Shown here piece after piece: positions 15,866 to 23,350 of a DNA stretch of 64,000 bases. The DNA comes from Anaerolineales bacterium UBA2181 (GTDB taxonomy: Bacteria; Chloroflexota; Anaerolineae; Promineifilales; UBA4811), in NCBI GenBank assembly GCA_002328075.1, contig DCVT01000035.1, positions 62,001-126,000 of the forward strand, in the 5' to 3' direction. Both the position numbers and the translations under genes were made by a program. Every line of letters starts with the position of its first letter. The stretch's first letter is position 1. A model generated the notes under the pieces. It did not search any database. It had not been told where the DNA came from and saw only the letters and a program-made list of their open reading frames with translations.

Positions 15866-16111
15866 ATGGCTACCAAAACGAAAAAATACAAGATCAAGAC
15901 CTACAAAGCGGCCGCCAAGCGCTTCCGGGTCACCGGAGGTGGGAAACTGGTTCGCACCAAGGGCGGCAAGAGCCACCTGCGCCGCAATCGTTCAGCACGC
16001 GCCAAGGCGCAGTTTTCGCGGATGCTGGAGGTCACTGCCCCCGGCGACAAGAAACGGGTTCTCCGGTTGGCCCCATATTTGAAACGGTTCAAAGCAAACC
16101 CACCGGCTTGA
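15866..16111 (+). CDS. rpmI: 50S ribosomal protein L35
   Basis: A very basic 81-aa large-subunit protein. The family pattern KTYKAAAKRFRVTGGGKLVR and HLRRNRSARAKAQ is obvious. It starts with ATG after GAGG about 9 bases upstream and lies in the conserved order infC-rpmI-rplT. It is slightly longer than the usual 64-66 aa through extensions at both ends. An intrinsic terminator immediately upstream implies control of its expression separate from infC. Confidence 0.96.
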   Translation: MATKTKKYKIKTYKAAAKRFRVTGGGKLVRTKGGKSHLRRNRSARAKAQFSRMLEVTAPGDKKRVLRLAPYLKRFKANPPA

Positions 16112-16194
16112 TGATTCCGCTGCCCGGCCTTGCTGCGTATCCTGCGTAGATCCAGTTGAGCGTCCGGGCCAGTTAAAAAAGCGAGGAGAATGTC

Positions 16195-16545
16195 ATGCGC
16201 GTTAAAGGCGGGACGGTTACACGCCGTCGTCACAACAAGATTATTTCGGCAGTCAAAGGTCAATACGGCTCCCGTGGGCGGCTCTTTCGCCGTTCCAACG
16301 AAGCCTGGCTCAAGTCAGCCTGGTATTCCTATCGCGACCGGCGTACTCGGAAAAGGGATCTGCGCCGTCTGTGGATCACCAGGATAAATGCTGCTGCCCG
16401 AATCCATGGAACGAGCTACAGCCGTCTCGTTCACGGCCTCCGACAGGCCAATATCGCCCTGGATCGCAAGGTCCTGGCAGACATCGCTGTTCGAGATCCG
16501 AGGACCTTTGCAGACATTGTCCAATCGGCTCTCTCCGCCAGCTAG
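16195..16545 (+). CDS. rplT: 50S ribosomal protein L20
   Basis: Binds 23S rRNA early in assembly of the large subunit and, in other bacteria, represses its own operon. The 116-aa sequence starts MRVKGGTVTRRRHNKII and contains KGQYGSRGRLFRRSNEAW, the hallmark of the family. GAGGAG 6-11 bases upstream supports the start. It is followed within 20 bp by a strong terminator and then by a SpoU-type methyltransferase gene. Confidence 0.97.
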   Translation: MRVKGGTVTRRRHNKIISAVKGQYGSRGRLFRRSNEAWLKSAWYSYRDRRTRKRDLRRLWITRINAAARIHGTSYSRLVHGLRQANIALDRKVLADIAVRDPRTFADIVQSALSAS

Positions 16546-16564
16546 GGAATCCGCAGTTCGATGC

Positions 16565-16590
16565 AGCGGGAGGCAATGCCTCCCGCTTTT
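16565..16590 (+). terminator. Intrinsic terminator after rplT
   Basis: A 10-bp perfect stem AGCGGGAGGC/GCCTCCCGCT with a 3-nt loop, followed by TTT. It ends the ribosomal operon 20 bp after rplT and lies 10 bp before the ATG of the next gene, so that gene is reached by read-through or by a promoter I could not identify. Confidence 0.85.
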
Positions 16591-16599
16591 CGTTATTCA

Positions 16600-17394
16600 A
16601 TGATCACCAGCCCAGCCAACCCCAAGGTAACGCTCGTGCAACGGCTGCAGACGTCGCGCCATGCCCGACATCGCCAAGGGCTTCTGGTGGCTGAGGGCGC
16701 TCGACTGGTGGGCGATGCGCTGGATACTGGCATCCGCCCCCGCTTTGTCTTGTGCACGGCCTCGTGGCTCACCAGCTTGTCCGGCCAGCGGGTCCAGCAT
16801 CAGGCTGCGTTGGACGGATTCCCCTGTCTGGTGGTCACGCCAGAGATACTGGCGCAGTGCGCGGACACGGACACGCCGCAGGGGGTACTGGCCGTGTTTC
16901 CCATTCCCCGGTATCCTCGCCCTGTCTCGACCTCGCTGACGCTTATCATCGACCAACTGCGCGACCCAGGAAACCTGGGCACCATTCTGCGTACGGCCGC
17001 CGCGGCCGGGGCCGACATGGTGCTGCTGCCGCCCGGAAACGCGGATCCCTTTAGCCCCAAGGTCATCCGAGCAGCCATGGGAGCGCATTTCCGGCTGCCG
17101 ATCTTCCAGGTGCCCTACGGCGAAATCGGCGCTTGGGTGACACCTTCGGAGGTGCGCGTTGCGGCAGCCGGGAAAGGGAGCCGGTACGATCAAGTAGATT
17201 GGACTCAACCGGTCGTCTTGGTGGTCGGTGGAGAAGCGAGCGGGGTGGGGTCGCAGATCGAGCAACTCGCTACGAGTTACGTGCACATTCCCATGCCCGG
17301 CGGCTGCGAATCTCTCAACGCATCGGTAGCCGCCGGAATCCTGCTGTTTGAGGCGGTGCGTCAGCGCACAGGCGGCCATTTGCCCGCCCGCTGA
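16600..17394 (+). CDS. TrmH/SpoU family RNA 2'-O-methyltransferase
   Basis: Predicted to methylate a ribose 2'-OH in rRNA or tRNA; the neighbourhood (behind rplT) is typical of RlmB-like enzymes. The 264-aa protein has an N-terminal substrate-binding domain (MITSPANPKVTLVQRLQ, LLVAEGARLV) and a C-terminal knotted SPOUT domain with LRDPGNLGTILRTA, KVIRAAMGAHFRLP, VVGGEASGV and PMPGGCESLNASVAAGIL. The three SpoU motifs are all intact, including the Asn and Arg of motif 1. The ATG at 16600 follows the terminator; an in-frame ATG at 16561 lies inside it and was rejected. Confidence 0.9.
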   Translation: MITSPANPKVTLVQRLQTSRHARHRQGLLVAEGARLVGDALDTGIRPRFVLCTASWLTSLSGQRVQHQAALDGFPCLVVTPEILAQCADTDTPQGVLAVFPIPRYPRPVSTSLTLIIDQLRDPGNLGTILRTAAAAGADMVLLPPGNADPFSPKVIRAAMGAHFRLPIFQVPYGEIGAWVTPSEVRVAAAGKGSRYDQVDWTQPVVLVVGGEASGVGSQIEQLATSYVHIPMPGGCESLNASVAAGILLFEAVRQRTGGHLPAR

Positions 17395-17411
17395 ACCTCA
17401 TCCATTGTGTC

Positions 17412-17726
17412 TCATGCGCCGCAACCGGGCAGAGTCTCCAGTTGGAGGCAAGCCCCTTCAGGACTTGACCGGTAGACGATCTGCCGCCGGCAAACGGGGC
17501 ACAGTCCAGAGAACTGCTCGACGCCGGCTTCCAGGCAAAGATCATAATACTCAGCCAGTGCCTCAGCCATGGCTGGTTGCCACTCCCACTCCAGCCAGCA
17601 TCCCTGGCAGTTTCGAATTGCCTCATCCAGGCTCCTGTCGCCCGCCAGAGCGACCAAAGTCGCCAGAAAATGACCACAGAGCGCACAGGTGGAGAAACTG
17701 CGGATTGTTGTCTTTCGGTCTGCCAA
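17412..17726 (-). CDS. Small cysteine-rich hypothetical protein
   Basis: A 104-aa protein not assigned to a family. It holds four cysteine pairs or near-pairs: CALC (about 14-17), CQGC, CLEAG and CPVC, ending in PGCGA. The spacing suggests one or two zinc-binding knuckles, but no known zinc-ribbon family is matched. It starts with TTG directly after an AGGAGG located inside the last codons of the upstream glycosyltransferase gene, so translation is coupled to it. It is the last gene of the PP2C-rnj-glycosyltransferase operon. Confidence 0.6.
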   Translation of the reverse strand: MADRKTTIRSFSTCALCGHFLATLVALAGDRSLDEAIRNCQGCWLEWEWQPAMAEALAEYYDLCLEAGVEQFSGLCPVCRRQIVYRSSPEGACLQLETLPGCGA

Positions 17727-18797
17727 TCAATCCTCCTGAGCCAGAGCCGGCGCCTTTGTTTCTTCGTCGCCCTCAGATTCGCCTTCGCGGTGCGCACCGC
17801 CCTCGTGCTGCGGGAACACCCCACCGTCGGTGACGCACTGACCGGAGACGCGAGCCAGTTCCTGCTTCCTCAGCCGGTATAGTACCTCTTCGGTCAACCG
17901 TCGATGCGAAGCATTGAGATCCGCCAGCACGCCCAACATCGCCACCAGCAACCCAATCACGGTGGAGATCCCGCCGATAAAGAGCGACTGCACGAACCGG
18001 GCTATTCCTCGCTCCCCAACCAGGTAGAAATAGGAAAACCGTGCCAACAGGACAAAACCCAAAACAAAAAAGGGCACACTCAGGCACAGAAAGGTGCGCA
18101 GCGGTTCATAGAAGGCATAAATCCGCAGAACCGTGGCCGCTGATTGCTTGATATAACCCCACGTGCTGCGAATTAACCGGGACTCGCGAATCTGGGGATT
18201 CACCTCGATAGGAATCGAGGCAATTTTCAACCCCTTCTTGCCCGCCTGAATGATTGTCTCCAGCGTGTAGGTATAATCCGTGATCACGCACAATTGCAGT
18301 GCGGCTTCGCGGCTGTAGGCGCGGAAACCACTCGGGGCATCCGGCACCCGTGTTCCACTGGCCATCCGCACTACCCGGCTGCCCCATTTTTGCAGCTGCC
18401 TCTTGAGAGGGGTAAAGTGAGCAATGCGCGAGGTCTGGCGGTTGGCGATCACCAGGTCGGCCTGACCGCGCAGTATCGGTGCAATGAGATCCGGAACATA
18501 CCGACCAGGGTATTGATTGTCTCCATCTGTATTGACGATGATGTCGGCCCCAAGCCGCAGACTGGTATCCAACCCCGTCTGGAAAGCTCGAGCCAGGCGG
18601 CGATTGCCAGAATGGCGGACCACATGGTCTACACCGAGACTGGCCGCCACTTCAGCTGTGCCGTCTGTGCTGCCATCATCGATCACCAGGGTCTGAACGC
18701 AGTCTATTCCCTCAATCTGGCGCGGCAGGTCGGCCAACACCTGCGGCAACGTCTGCGCCTCGTTGTAACAAGGAATCTGGATGATGAGCTTGGTCAT
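17727..18797 (-). CDS. Family 2 glycosyltransferase, membrane-anchored
   Basis: Predicted to transfer a sugar from a nucleotide donor to a lipid or glycan at the inner membrane face. The GT-A core (1-230) has IIQIPCYNEAQTLP, the Asp of IDDGSTDGTAE, and the metal-binding NTDGDNQYPG; APSGFRAYSREAAL and YTYTLETIIQAGKKGL are typical of dolichol-phosphate-mannose-synthase relatives. Two membrane helices follow (about 236-260 and 270-296), then a charged soluble tail rich in Glu. Length 356 aa. Its ATG overlaps the stop of rnj (ATGA). A role in cell-surface polysaccharide or lipid glycosylation is inferred. Confidence 0.88.
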   Translation of the reverse strand: MTKLIIQIPCYNEAQTLPQVLADLPRQIEGIDCVQTLVIDDGSTDGTAEVAASLGVDHVVRHSGNRRLARAFQTGLDTSLRLGADIIVNTDGDNQYPGRYVPDLIAPILRGQADLVIANRQTSRIAHFTPLKRQLQKWGSRVVRMASGTRVPDAPSGFRAYSREAALQLCVITDYTYTLETIIQAGKKGLKIASIPIEVNPQIRESRLIRSTWGYIKQSAATVLRIYAFYEPLRTFLCLSVPFFVLGFVLLARFSYFYLVGERGIARFVQSLFIGGISTVIGLLVAMLGVLADLNASHRRLTEEVLYRLRKQELARVSGQCVTDGGVFPQHEGGAHREGESEGDEETKAPALAQED

Positions 18798-20449
18798 TGC
18801 GCCTCGGCTCGGACTATCGACGCAAAAACCATGGGTCGCCGATGGGTTCGCCCGTAAAGAAACTTGCTCAATCCGCTCACCAACAGCTGCCGGGCCTCTT
18901 CATCGTTGGCGAGGTTCTTGCCTTTGACCACGTCGGCAATGGTGTCTTGGACCTCGGACACCAACCATGGTGTGTCCTGGAGGTTGACAAACCCTCGCGA
19001 GATCAGGTCGGATTTGCCAACCAGCCGACCGCGTGCATCGAGCGTAACCACCGCCACCACAAACCCGTCCCTGCTCAGCGTCTCGCGATCCCGCAGTACT
19101 GAAGGTCGGATGTCGCCGACCACTGACCCGGCGACGAAAACATAGGTTCCAGGGACTCGCTTGCCGATGGTCATGCTCGTCTGGTCAAAACTCAGCACAT
19201 GTCCGTTCTCCAATGCGGCAATGTGATCACCCGGCATGCCGAGCTCCTGAGCTAGCTGGCTTTGGAGCTTTAGGTGGCGCAATTCGCCGTGAACTGGGAT
19301 CAGAAACCGTGGGCGCACCAGGTTCAGCAGCAGCTTTTGCTCTTCTCGGCTGGCGTGCCCCGACACGTGTACCGGCGCAATGGCATCGTACAGGACATTG
19401 GCTCCGCGCTGAAAGAGGTAGTTGATGGTGCGATGTACCATCTCTTCGTTACCGGGAATCGCGTGGGCTGACACAACAACCGTGTCATCCGGCCGGATCG
19501 AAAGCGAGGGATGCTGGTTAACCGCCAATCGTCCCAACCCCGCCATGGGTTCACCCTGCGCACCGGTGGTCATGATGGCGACCTGCCTTCCAGGAAGGCG
19601 GCCGGCTTCCTGAATACTGATCTCGTGCTCAGCCGGAAAGTCCAGGTAGCCAAGCTGGCGCGCAATTTTGGCATTATCGACCATCGTCCGGCCGGCAATT
19701 GCCACCCGCCGGCTGTTATCTCGTGCAGCACTTACCACTTGCTGAATACGCGAGATCAGTGACGCAAACGACGCAACAATGACCCGTCCAGGTGCTTCGC
19801 GAAAAACCCGGTCAAAGGCATCATTTATCACCATTTCGGAAGGAGTCCATCCCGGTTTGTCAGCATTCGTGCTGTCCGCCAGCAACACCAAGACCCCACG
19901 GGAGGCGAACTCGGCCAGCTTGGCAAAGTCCGGAGGATGGCCATCCACCGGCGTGTGGTCAAACTTGTAATCGCCCGAGTGGACTACCAGGCCGACCGGG
20001 GTCGTGATGCCCAAACCCACGCCGTCCGGAATGCTGTGACAGACGTGAAAGGGCTCAACCTGAAACGGCCCCACCCGGAACTCCTCTCCCGGTCTGATCG
20101 TTCGCATCTCAATGCGGCCGCCAATCTTGGATCGCTGCACCCGCGAGTTGATCAGACCCTGGGTGAGCTGCGTCGCATAGACCGGAACATTGACCTCCTG
20201 GAGCAAGTGTTCCAGCGCTCCAATGTGGTCCTCATGGCCGTGCGTGACGATAATTGCCCGGACCGTATCAAATCTGTCCCGCAAGTACTGCCAATCGGGA
20301 ATGATATAGTCGACGCCCAGCATGTCGCTTTCTGGAAACATGATACCGGCATCGATTATGACCGCGTCGCGGCCGTACTCGATCACCATCATGTTCTTGC
20401 CGATCTCGCCGGCTCCACCCAAAACAATGATCTTTAGCTTTTCTGCCAT
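18794..20449 (-). CDS. rnj: Ribonuclease J
   Basis: A metallo-beta-lactamase/beta-CASP nuclease that matures rRNA and degrades mRNA through 5'-3' exonuclease and endonuclease activity. The 551-aa length is typical. Metal-binding motif HGHEDHIG lies near residue 76; further motifs are GDYKFDHTPVDG, LADSTNADKPGWTPSE and SGHASREEQKLLLNLVRP; the C-terminal domain is complete. The start at 20449 lies 1 bp after the PP2C stop with GGTGGA upstream. The longer frame from 20476 lies inside the phosphatase gene and was rejected. The order PP2C-rnj suggests co-expression without revealing a functional link. Confidence 0.96.
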   Translation of the reverse strand: MAEKLKIIVLGGAGEIGKNMMVIEYGRDAVIIDAGIMFPESDMLGVDYIIPDWQYLRDRFDTVRAIIVTHGHEDHIGALEHLLQEVNVPVYATQLTQGLINSRVQRSKIGGRIEMRTIRPGEEFRVGPFQVEPFHVCHSIPDGVGLGITTPVGLVVHSGDYKFDHTPVDGHPPDFAKLAEFASRGVLVLLADSTNADKPGWTPSEMVINDAFDRVFREAPGRVIVASFASLISRIQQVVSAARDNSRRVAIAGRTMVDNAKIARQLGYLDFPAEHEISIQEAGRLPGRQVAIMTTGAQGEPMAGLGRLAVNQHPSLSIRPDDTVVVSAHAIPGNEEMVHRTINYLFQRGANVLYDAIAPVHVSGHASREEQKLLLNLVRPRFLIPVHGELRHLKLQSQLAQELGMPGDHIAALENGHVLSFDQTSMTIGKRVPGTYVFVAGSVVGDIRPSVLRDRETLSRDGFVVAVVTLDARGRLVGKSDLISRGFVNLQDTPWLVSEVQDTIADVVKGKNLANDEEARQLLVSGLSKFLYGRTHRRPMVFASIVRAEAQ

Positions 20450-20450
20450 T

Positions 20451-21323
20451 TCAAATCCACCGCAGAAGAGCAGCACCTACCAGGCCGCTCACGAGCACCA
20501 GCACGATACCTAGCAGCAGGAGCATCCACCAGACCCCGCGACGCAGCACTCGGGTGGACCGGCCGATGAACCGCACGACGACCACCGAGACATTGTCGGA
20601 ACCGCCAGACTGGTTGGCATGATCCACCAGTCGCTGGGCAGCCTCGGACAACGGTTGCTGTTGTACCAACTGATGCAAGCGCACGGGATCCACATACCGG
20701 GTCAGACCATCCGTGCAGAGCACTATGGTATCGCCGGGGCGCAGTCTGTGGGAAAAGAGGTCGATCCTGGGATCGTTGCCTGTGCTGCCCAGACTATGCA
20801 GTATGACATTTCGCTGGGGGTGTTCGGCCGCCTCCTCTGGCGTCAGCACGCCGTCTGCCACCAGTCCGGCCACCAAACTATGGTCGGTGGTGATCTGCGT
20901 TGCAGTGTTGTCGCGCAAAAGGTACCCCCGGCTGTCACCAACGTTGGCGAGCGTCATCTCGCCTCCGTGAATCACAGCCGCCACCATGGTGGTCGCCATC
21001 CGACGTGTGCGCCCGGGCCGCGACACATGTGCCTGAAACGCCTGATTGGTCTCCATCATGGCCGACCTCAGCCGCGCACCAGGGTTGCGCTCGCTAGATT
21101 GATAATATAGGCGGCACACCTTGTTGGCCGCAAAGCAGCTGGCCGTTTTCCCCGCGGACGACCCGCCAACACCCCCGGCGCCGTCAGCCACGATATACAA
21201 CCAACCGAATCGGCGTTTCGCGCGAGTGTCACCCGGTTCGAACACGCGCACCGTGTCTTGGTTTCGGGCGCGCGCTCGGCCACGGTCCGATAGAGCGCTT
21301 GATTGGACTACCAAGCCTGCCAT
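20451..21323 (-). CDS. PP2C-family serine/threonine phosphatase with C-terminal membrane anchor
   Basis: Dephosphorylates Ser/Thr phosphoproteins using two metal ions. The 290-aa protein has the PP2C motifs RARARNQD (start), VADGAGG, ATTMVAAVI, LANVGDSRGYL, TTDHSLV, CTDGL and SGGSDNVSVVVV, with the metal-binding Asp residues preserved. A single membrane helix (about 263-285) lies at the very C-terminus. The start at 21323 was chosen because the predicted -10 box ends 8 bp upstream; the longer frame to 21431 crosses the divergent promoter. No Ser/Thr kinase is adjacent. Its divergent neighbour is a membrane-anchored TPR/propeller protein that could be a partner, but that is speculation. Confidence 0.9.
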   Translation of the reverse strand: MAGLVVQSSALSDRGRARARNQDTVRVFEPGDTRAKRRFGWLYIVADGAGGVGGSSAGKTASCFAANKVCRLYYQSSERNPGARLRSAMMETNQAFQAHVSRPGRTRRMATTMVAAVIHGGEMTLANVGDSRGYLLRDNTATQITTDHSLVAGLVADGVLTPEEAAEHPQRNVILHSLGSTGNDPRIDLFSHRLRPGDTIVLCTDGLTRYVDPVRLHQLVQQQPLSEAAQRLVDHANQSGGSDNVSVVVVRFIGRSTRVLRRGVWWMLLLLGIVLVLVSGLVGAALLRWI

Positions 21324-21330
21324 TCTCACT

Positions 21331-21358
21331 AGCATACACGAAAACGGCCGCAGGGCAA
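21331..21358 (-). promoter_or_regulatory. Promoter of the PP2C-rnj operon, leaderless
   Basis: TTGCCC (21358-21353), 16-bp spacer, TATGCT (21336-21331) on the minus strand. The expected start point coincides with the ATG at 21323, so the message would have no leader. Confidence 0.5.
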
Positions 21359-21369
21359 ATGGATCCACG

Positions 21370-21398
21370 TTGGCACATGAGGCGGTTGCCGGTATAAT
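21370..21398 (+). promoter_or_regulatory. Promoter of the TPR/beta-propeller gene, near-leaderless
   Basis: TTGGCA (21370-21375) and a perfect TATAAT (21393-21398) are 17 bp apart. Transcription would begin about 21405, three bases before the ATG at 21408, so no Shine-Dalgarno sequence can be present in the message. Confidence 0.72.
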
Positions 21399-21407
21399 GA
21401 CACACCT

Positions 21408-23195
21408 ATGGCAACGCAGGACGATTCCCAACAGACCTCCAAAGCCACGCTGCGCCCGAGGCGACGCGGTGAAAGTTGGCGGATCCTGCTCTTCATGTTA
21501 CTTGGTCTGCTGCTGGTGCTCGCATCCTATGCACTGGTGCTCCGTAGCGCCATCCAGAGTGGCGAGCAGTTGCAGTTTCAGAGGGCTCAGGCAACCCAAG
21601 AAGCCGAGATAGCCAGACAGGTACGGTTGGCGGCTACTGACCTCTGGGAGGGGCACAAAGATCGGGCGGTCCTCCGGTTGGCCTGGGTCCTGACACAGAC
21701 ACCGCAATATCCGGCGGTTGCCGGAACCCTTCAGGCGGCGCTGATGACCACCACCCCAACTCCGTCGCCCACCCCTATCACTCCGACGCCGACTACCACG
21801 CCCACCCCCACTCGCGATCCGGCAACGGCCTATGCGGAGGCTGAGGCGGTTTTTCGGCGTGGCCTCTGGGACGAAGCAATCACCCACTTGCGTCACCTGC
21901 AGGTGCTGGACCCCACCTACCAGACGGCAAGGGTCCGAGAGATGCTCTATGCAGCATACCTCAACCTGGCCGACACCCTTTTGCCCACCGACCGGATCGA
22001 GGAAGCACTACTGTTCTTGAGCGAGGCCGAGAGCCTCGGGCCGATTCCGCAAGACCTGGCCGAAGAACGCGAAAAAGCCATCCGTTACCTGCGGGCGCTG
22101 AGCTACTGGGGCGTTGACTGGGACCGGACTATAAGGGAGCTTGAGCTGTTGACCTATCAGACCGTGTCATACCGTGACGTGTTTTCGCGTTTGGTCCAGG
22201 CCCACGTCATGCATGGCGACATCTGGGCAGACAAGGACGAATGGTGCCCGGCTGCCGGTGAGTATGCCCAGGCGGTGCGGTTGCTGTATGACGCGACTGT
22301 GGAGAACAAGAGGTTGGAGGCAGCCCTGCTCTGCCAGTCTGCCACCCCGACCCCGCTTCCAGGGCAGGTCGATGAAACGGTTGCGGCAGGACCCATCGCG
22401 GGGCTGACGGTCGGCAAACTATCCTACACCATTCTCAATCAGACCAACAACCTGTACGACCTGATGGTGGTCAGTGCCGCCAATCCGGTCCCCATTCGGT
22501 ATTACAGTCACGTCGGCCAGCCATCATGGCGCTCTGACGGCCAAGCTCTCATCTTCAAATCCTGGGGCGAGGATGGTTTGCTGACAATGCCAGCGGGAGG
22601 AGGCAGTGCTACGTATGTTCTTGGCCTCCCGGCCGATTACCCTTCGTTCTCGCCTGACGGCAACCGGATCACGTTTGCCACTCGGTACTATGCGGATAAC
22701 TGGCAAGTCTACCTGGCGCCCACCGACGGTGCCACGGCGCCATACTACATGGCAAACGGTCATTACCCCATCTGGGGACCGGGCGGATTCATCGCTTACA
22801 GCGGATGCAGTCCTGACGGCGCCGCGTGTGGAATCTGGATCAACAACCCGGATGATGGTGAACCGCCGGTCCGCCTCACGGCGAGCCTGCTGGACATTCC
22901 CACAGCCTGGTCGGCCGACGGGACCAACATCGCTTACATGTCCACCTACGACGGTGATTGGGACATCTACAACGTACACGTCAGCGGAGCCGTACAGCAA
23001 CTGACCAACAACGACGCGGCTGAAGGCCTGCCGGCCTGGGCCCCGGACGGCAGCGGCTTGGCTTTCATCTCTAACCGGGACAGCAGCTGGGGCATCTACT
23101 TGATGCGACCTGACGGCAGCGAGCAGCGCAAGATCATCAACCTGGGCACCCAACACCACAATTGGACATCCGAGCGAATCAGTTGGGGGCGATAG
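21408..23195 (+). CDS. Membrane-anchored TPR and WD40-like (PD40/TolB-type) beta-propeller protein
   Basis: A 595-aa protein with a basic N-terminus, one membrane helix (about 26-46), a short coiled region, a Thr/Pro-rich linker (about 114-136, repeats of TPTP) and helical TPR-like repeats (about 140-330). The C-terminal half is a six- or seven-bladed propeller made of PD40 repeats, seen as WRSDGQALIFKS, PSFSPDGNRITFAT, WSADGTNIAYMS and WAPDGSGLAFISNRD. The orientation is probably N-terminus in, propeller outside. Function unknown; propellers of this type often bind polysaccharide or partner proteins. It is divergent from the PP2C-rnj operon. Confidence 0.8.
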   Translation: MATQDDSQQTSKATLRPRRRGESWRILLFMLLGLLLVLASYALVLRSAIQSGEQLQFQRAQATQEAEIARQVRLAATDLWEGHKDRAVLRLAWVLTQTPQYPAVAGTLQAALMTTTPTPSPTPITPTPTTTPTPTRDPATAYAEAEAVFRRGLWDEAITHLRHLQVLDPTYQTARVREMLYAAYLNLADTLLPTDRIEEALLFLSEAESLGPIPQDLAEEREKAIRYLRALSYWGVDWDRTIRELELLTYQTVSYRDVFSRLVQAHVMHGDIWADKDEWCPAAGEYAQAVRLLYDATVENKRLEAALLCQSATPTPLPGQVDETVAAGPIAGLTVGKLSYTILNQTNNLYDLMVVSAANPVPIRYYSHVGQPSWRSDGQALIFKSWGEDGLLTMPAGGGSATYVLGLPADYPSFSPDGNRITFATRYYADNWQVYLAPTDGATAPYYMANGHYPIWGPGGFIAYSGCSPDGAACGIWINNPDDGEPPVRLTASLLDIPTAWSADGTNIAYMSTYDGDWDIYNVHVSGAVQQLTNNDAAEGLPAWAPDGSGLAFISNRDSSWGIYLMRPDGSEQRKIINLGTQHHNWTSERISWGR

Positions 23196-23350
23196 AGCCC
23201 ACCCGGTCGCGCTGACACCCGGCGGAGGCGGCCGAGTCGTTTCTCACACGGTCGCCTGCACCGCCGCGGCGGCGTCTTGAACCCGGCAGTCGGGTCCCCT
23301 CCGTGTGCGCCGGTCGGTGCCTCTGAGATCCACCGCAGCACATTGGGGCG

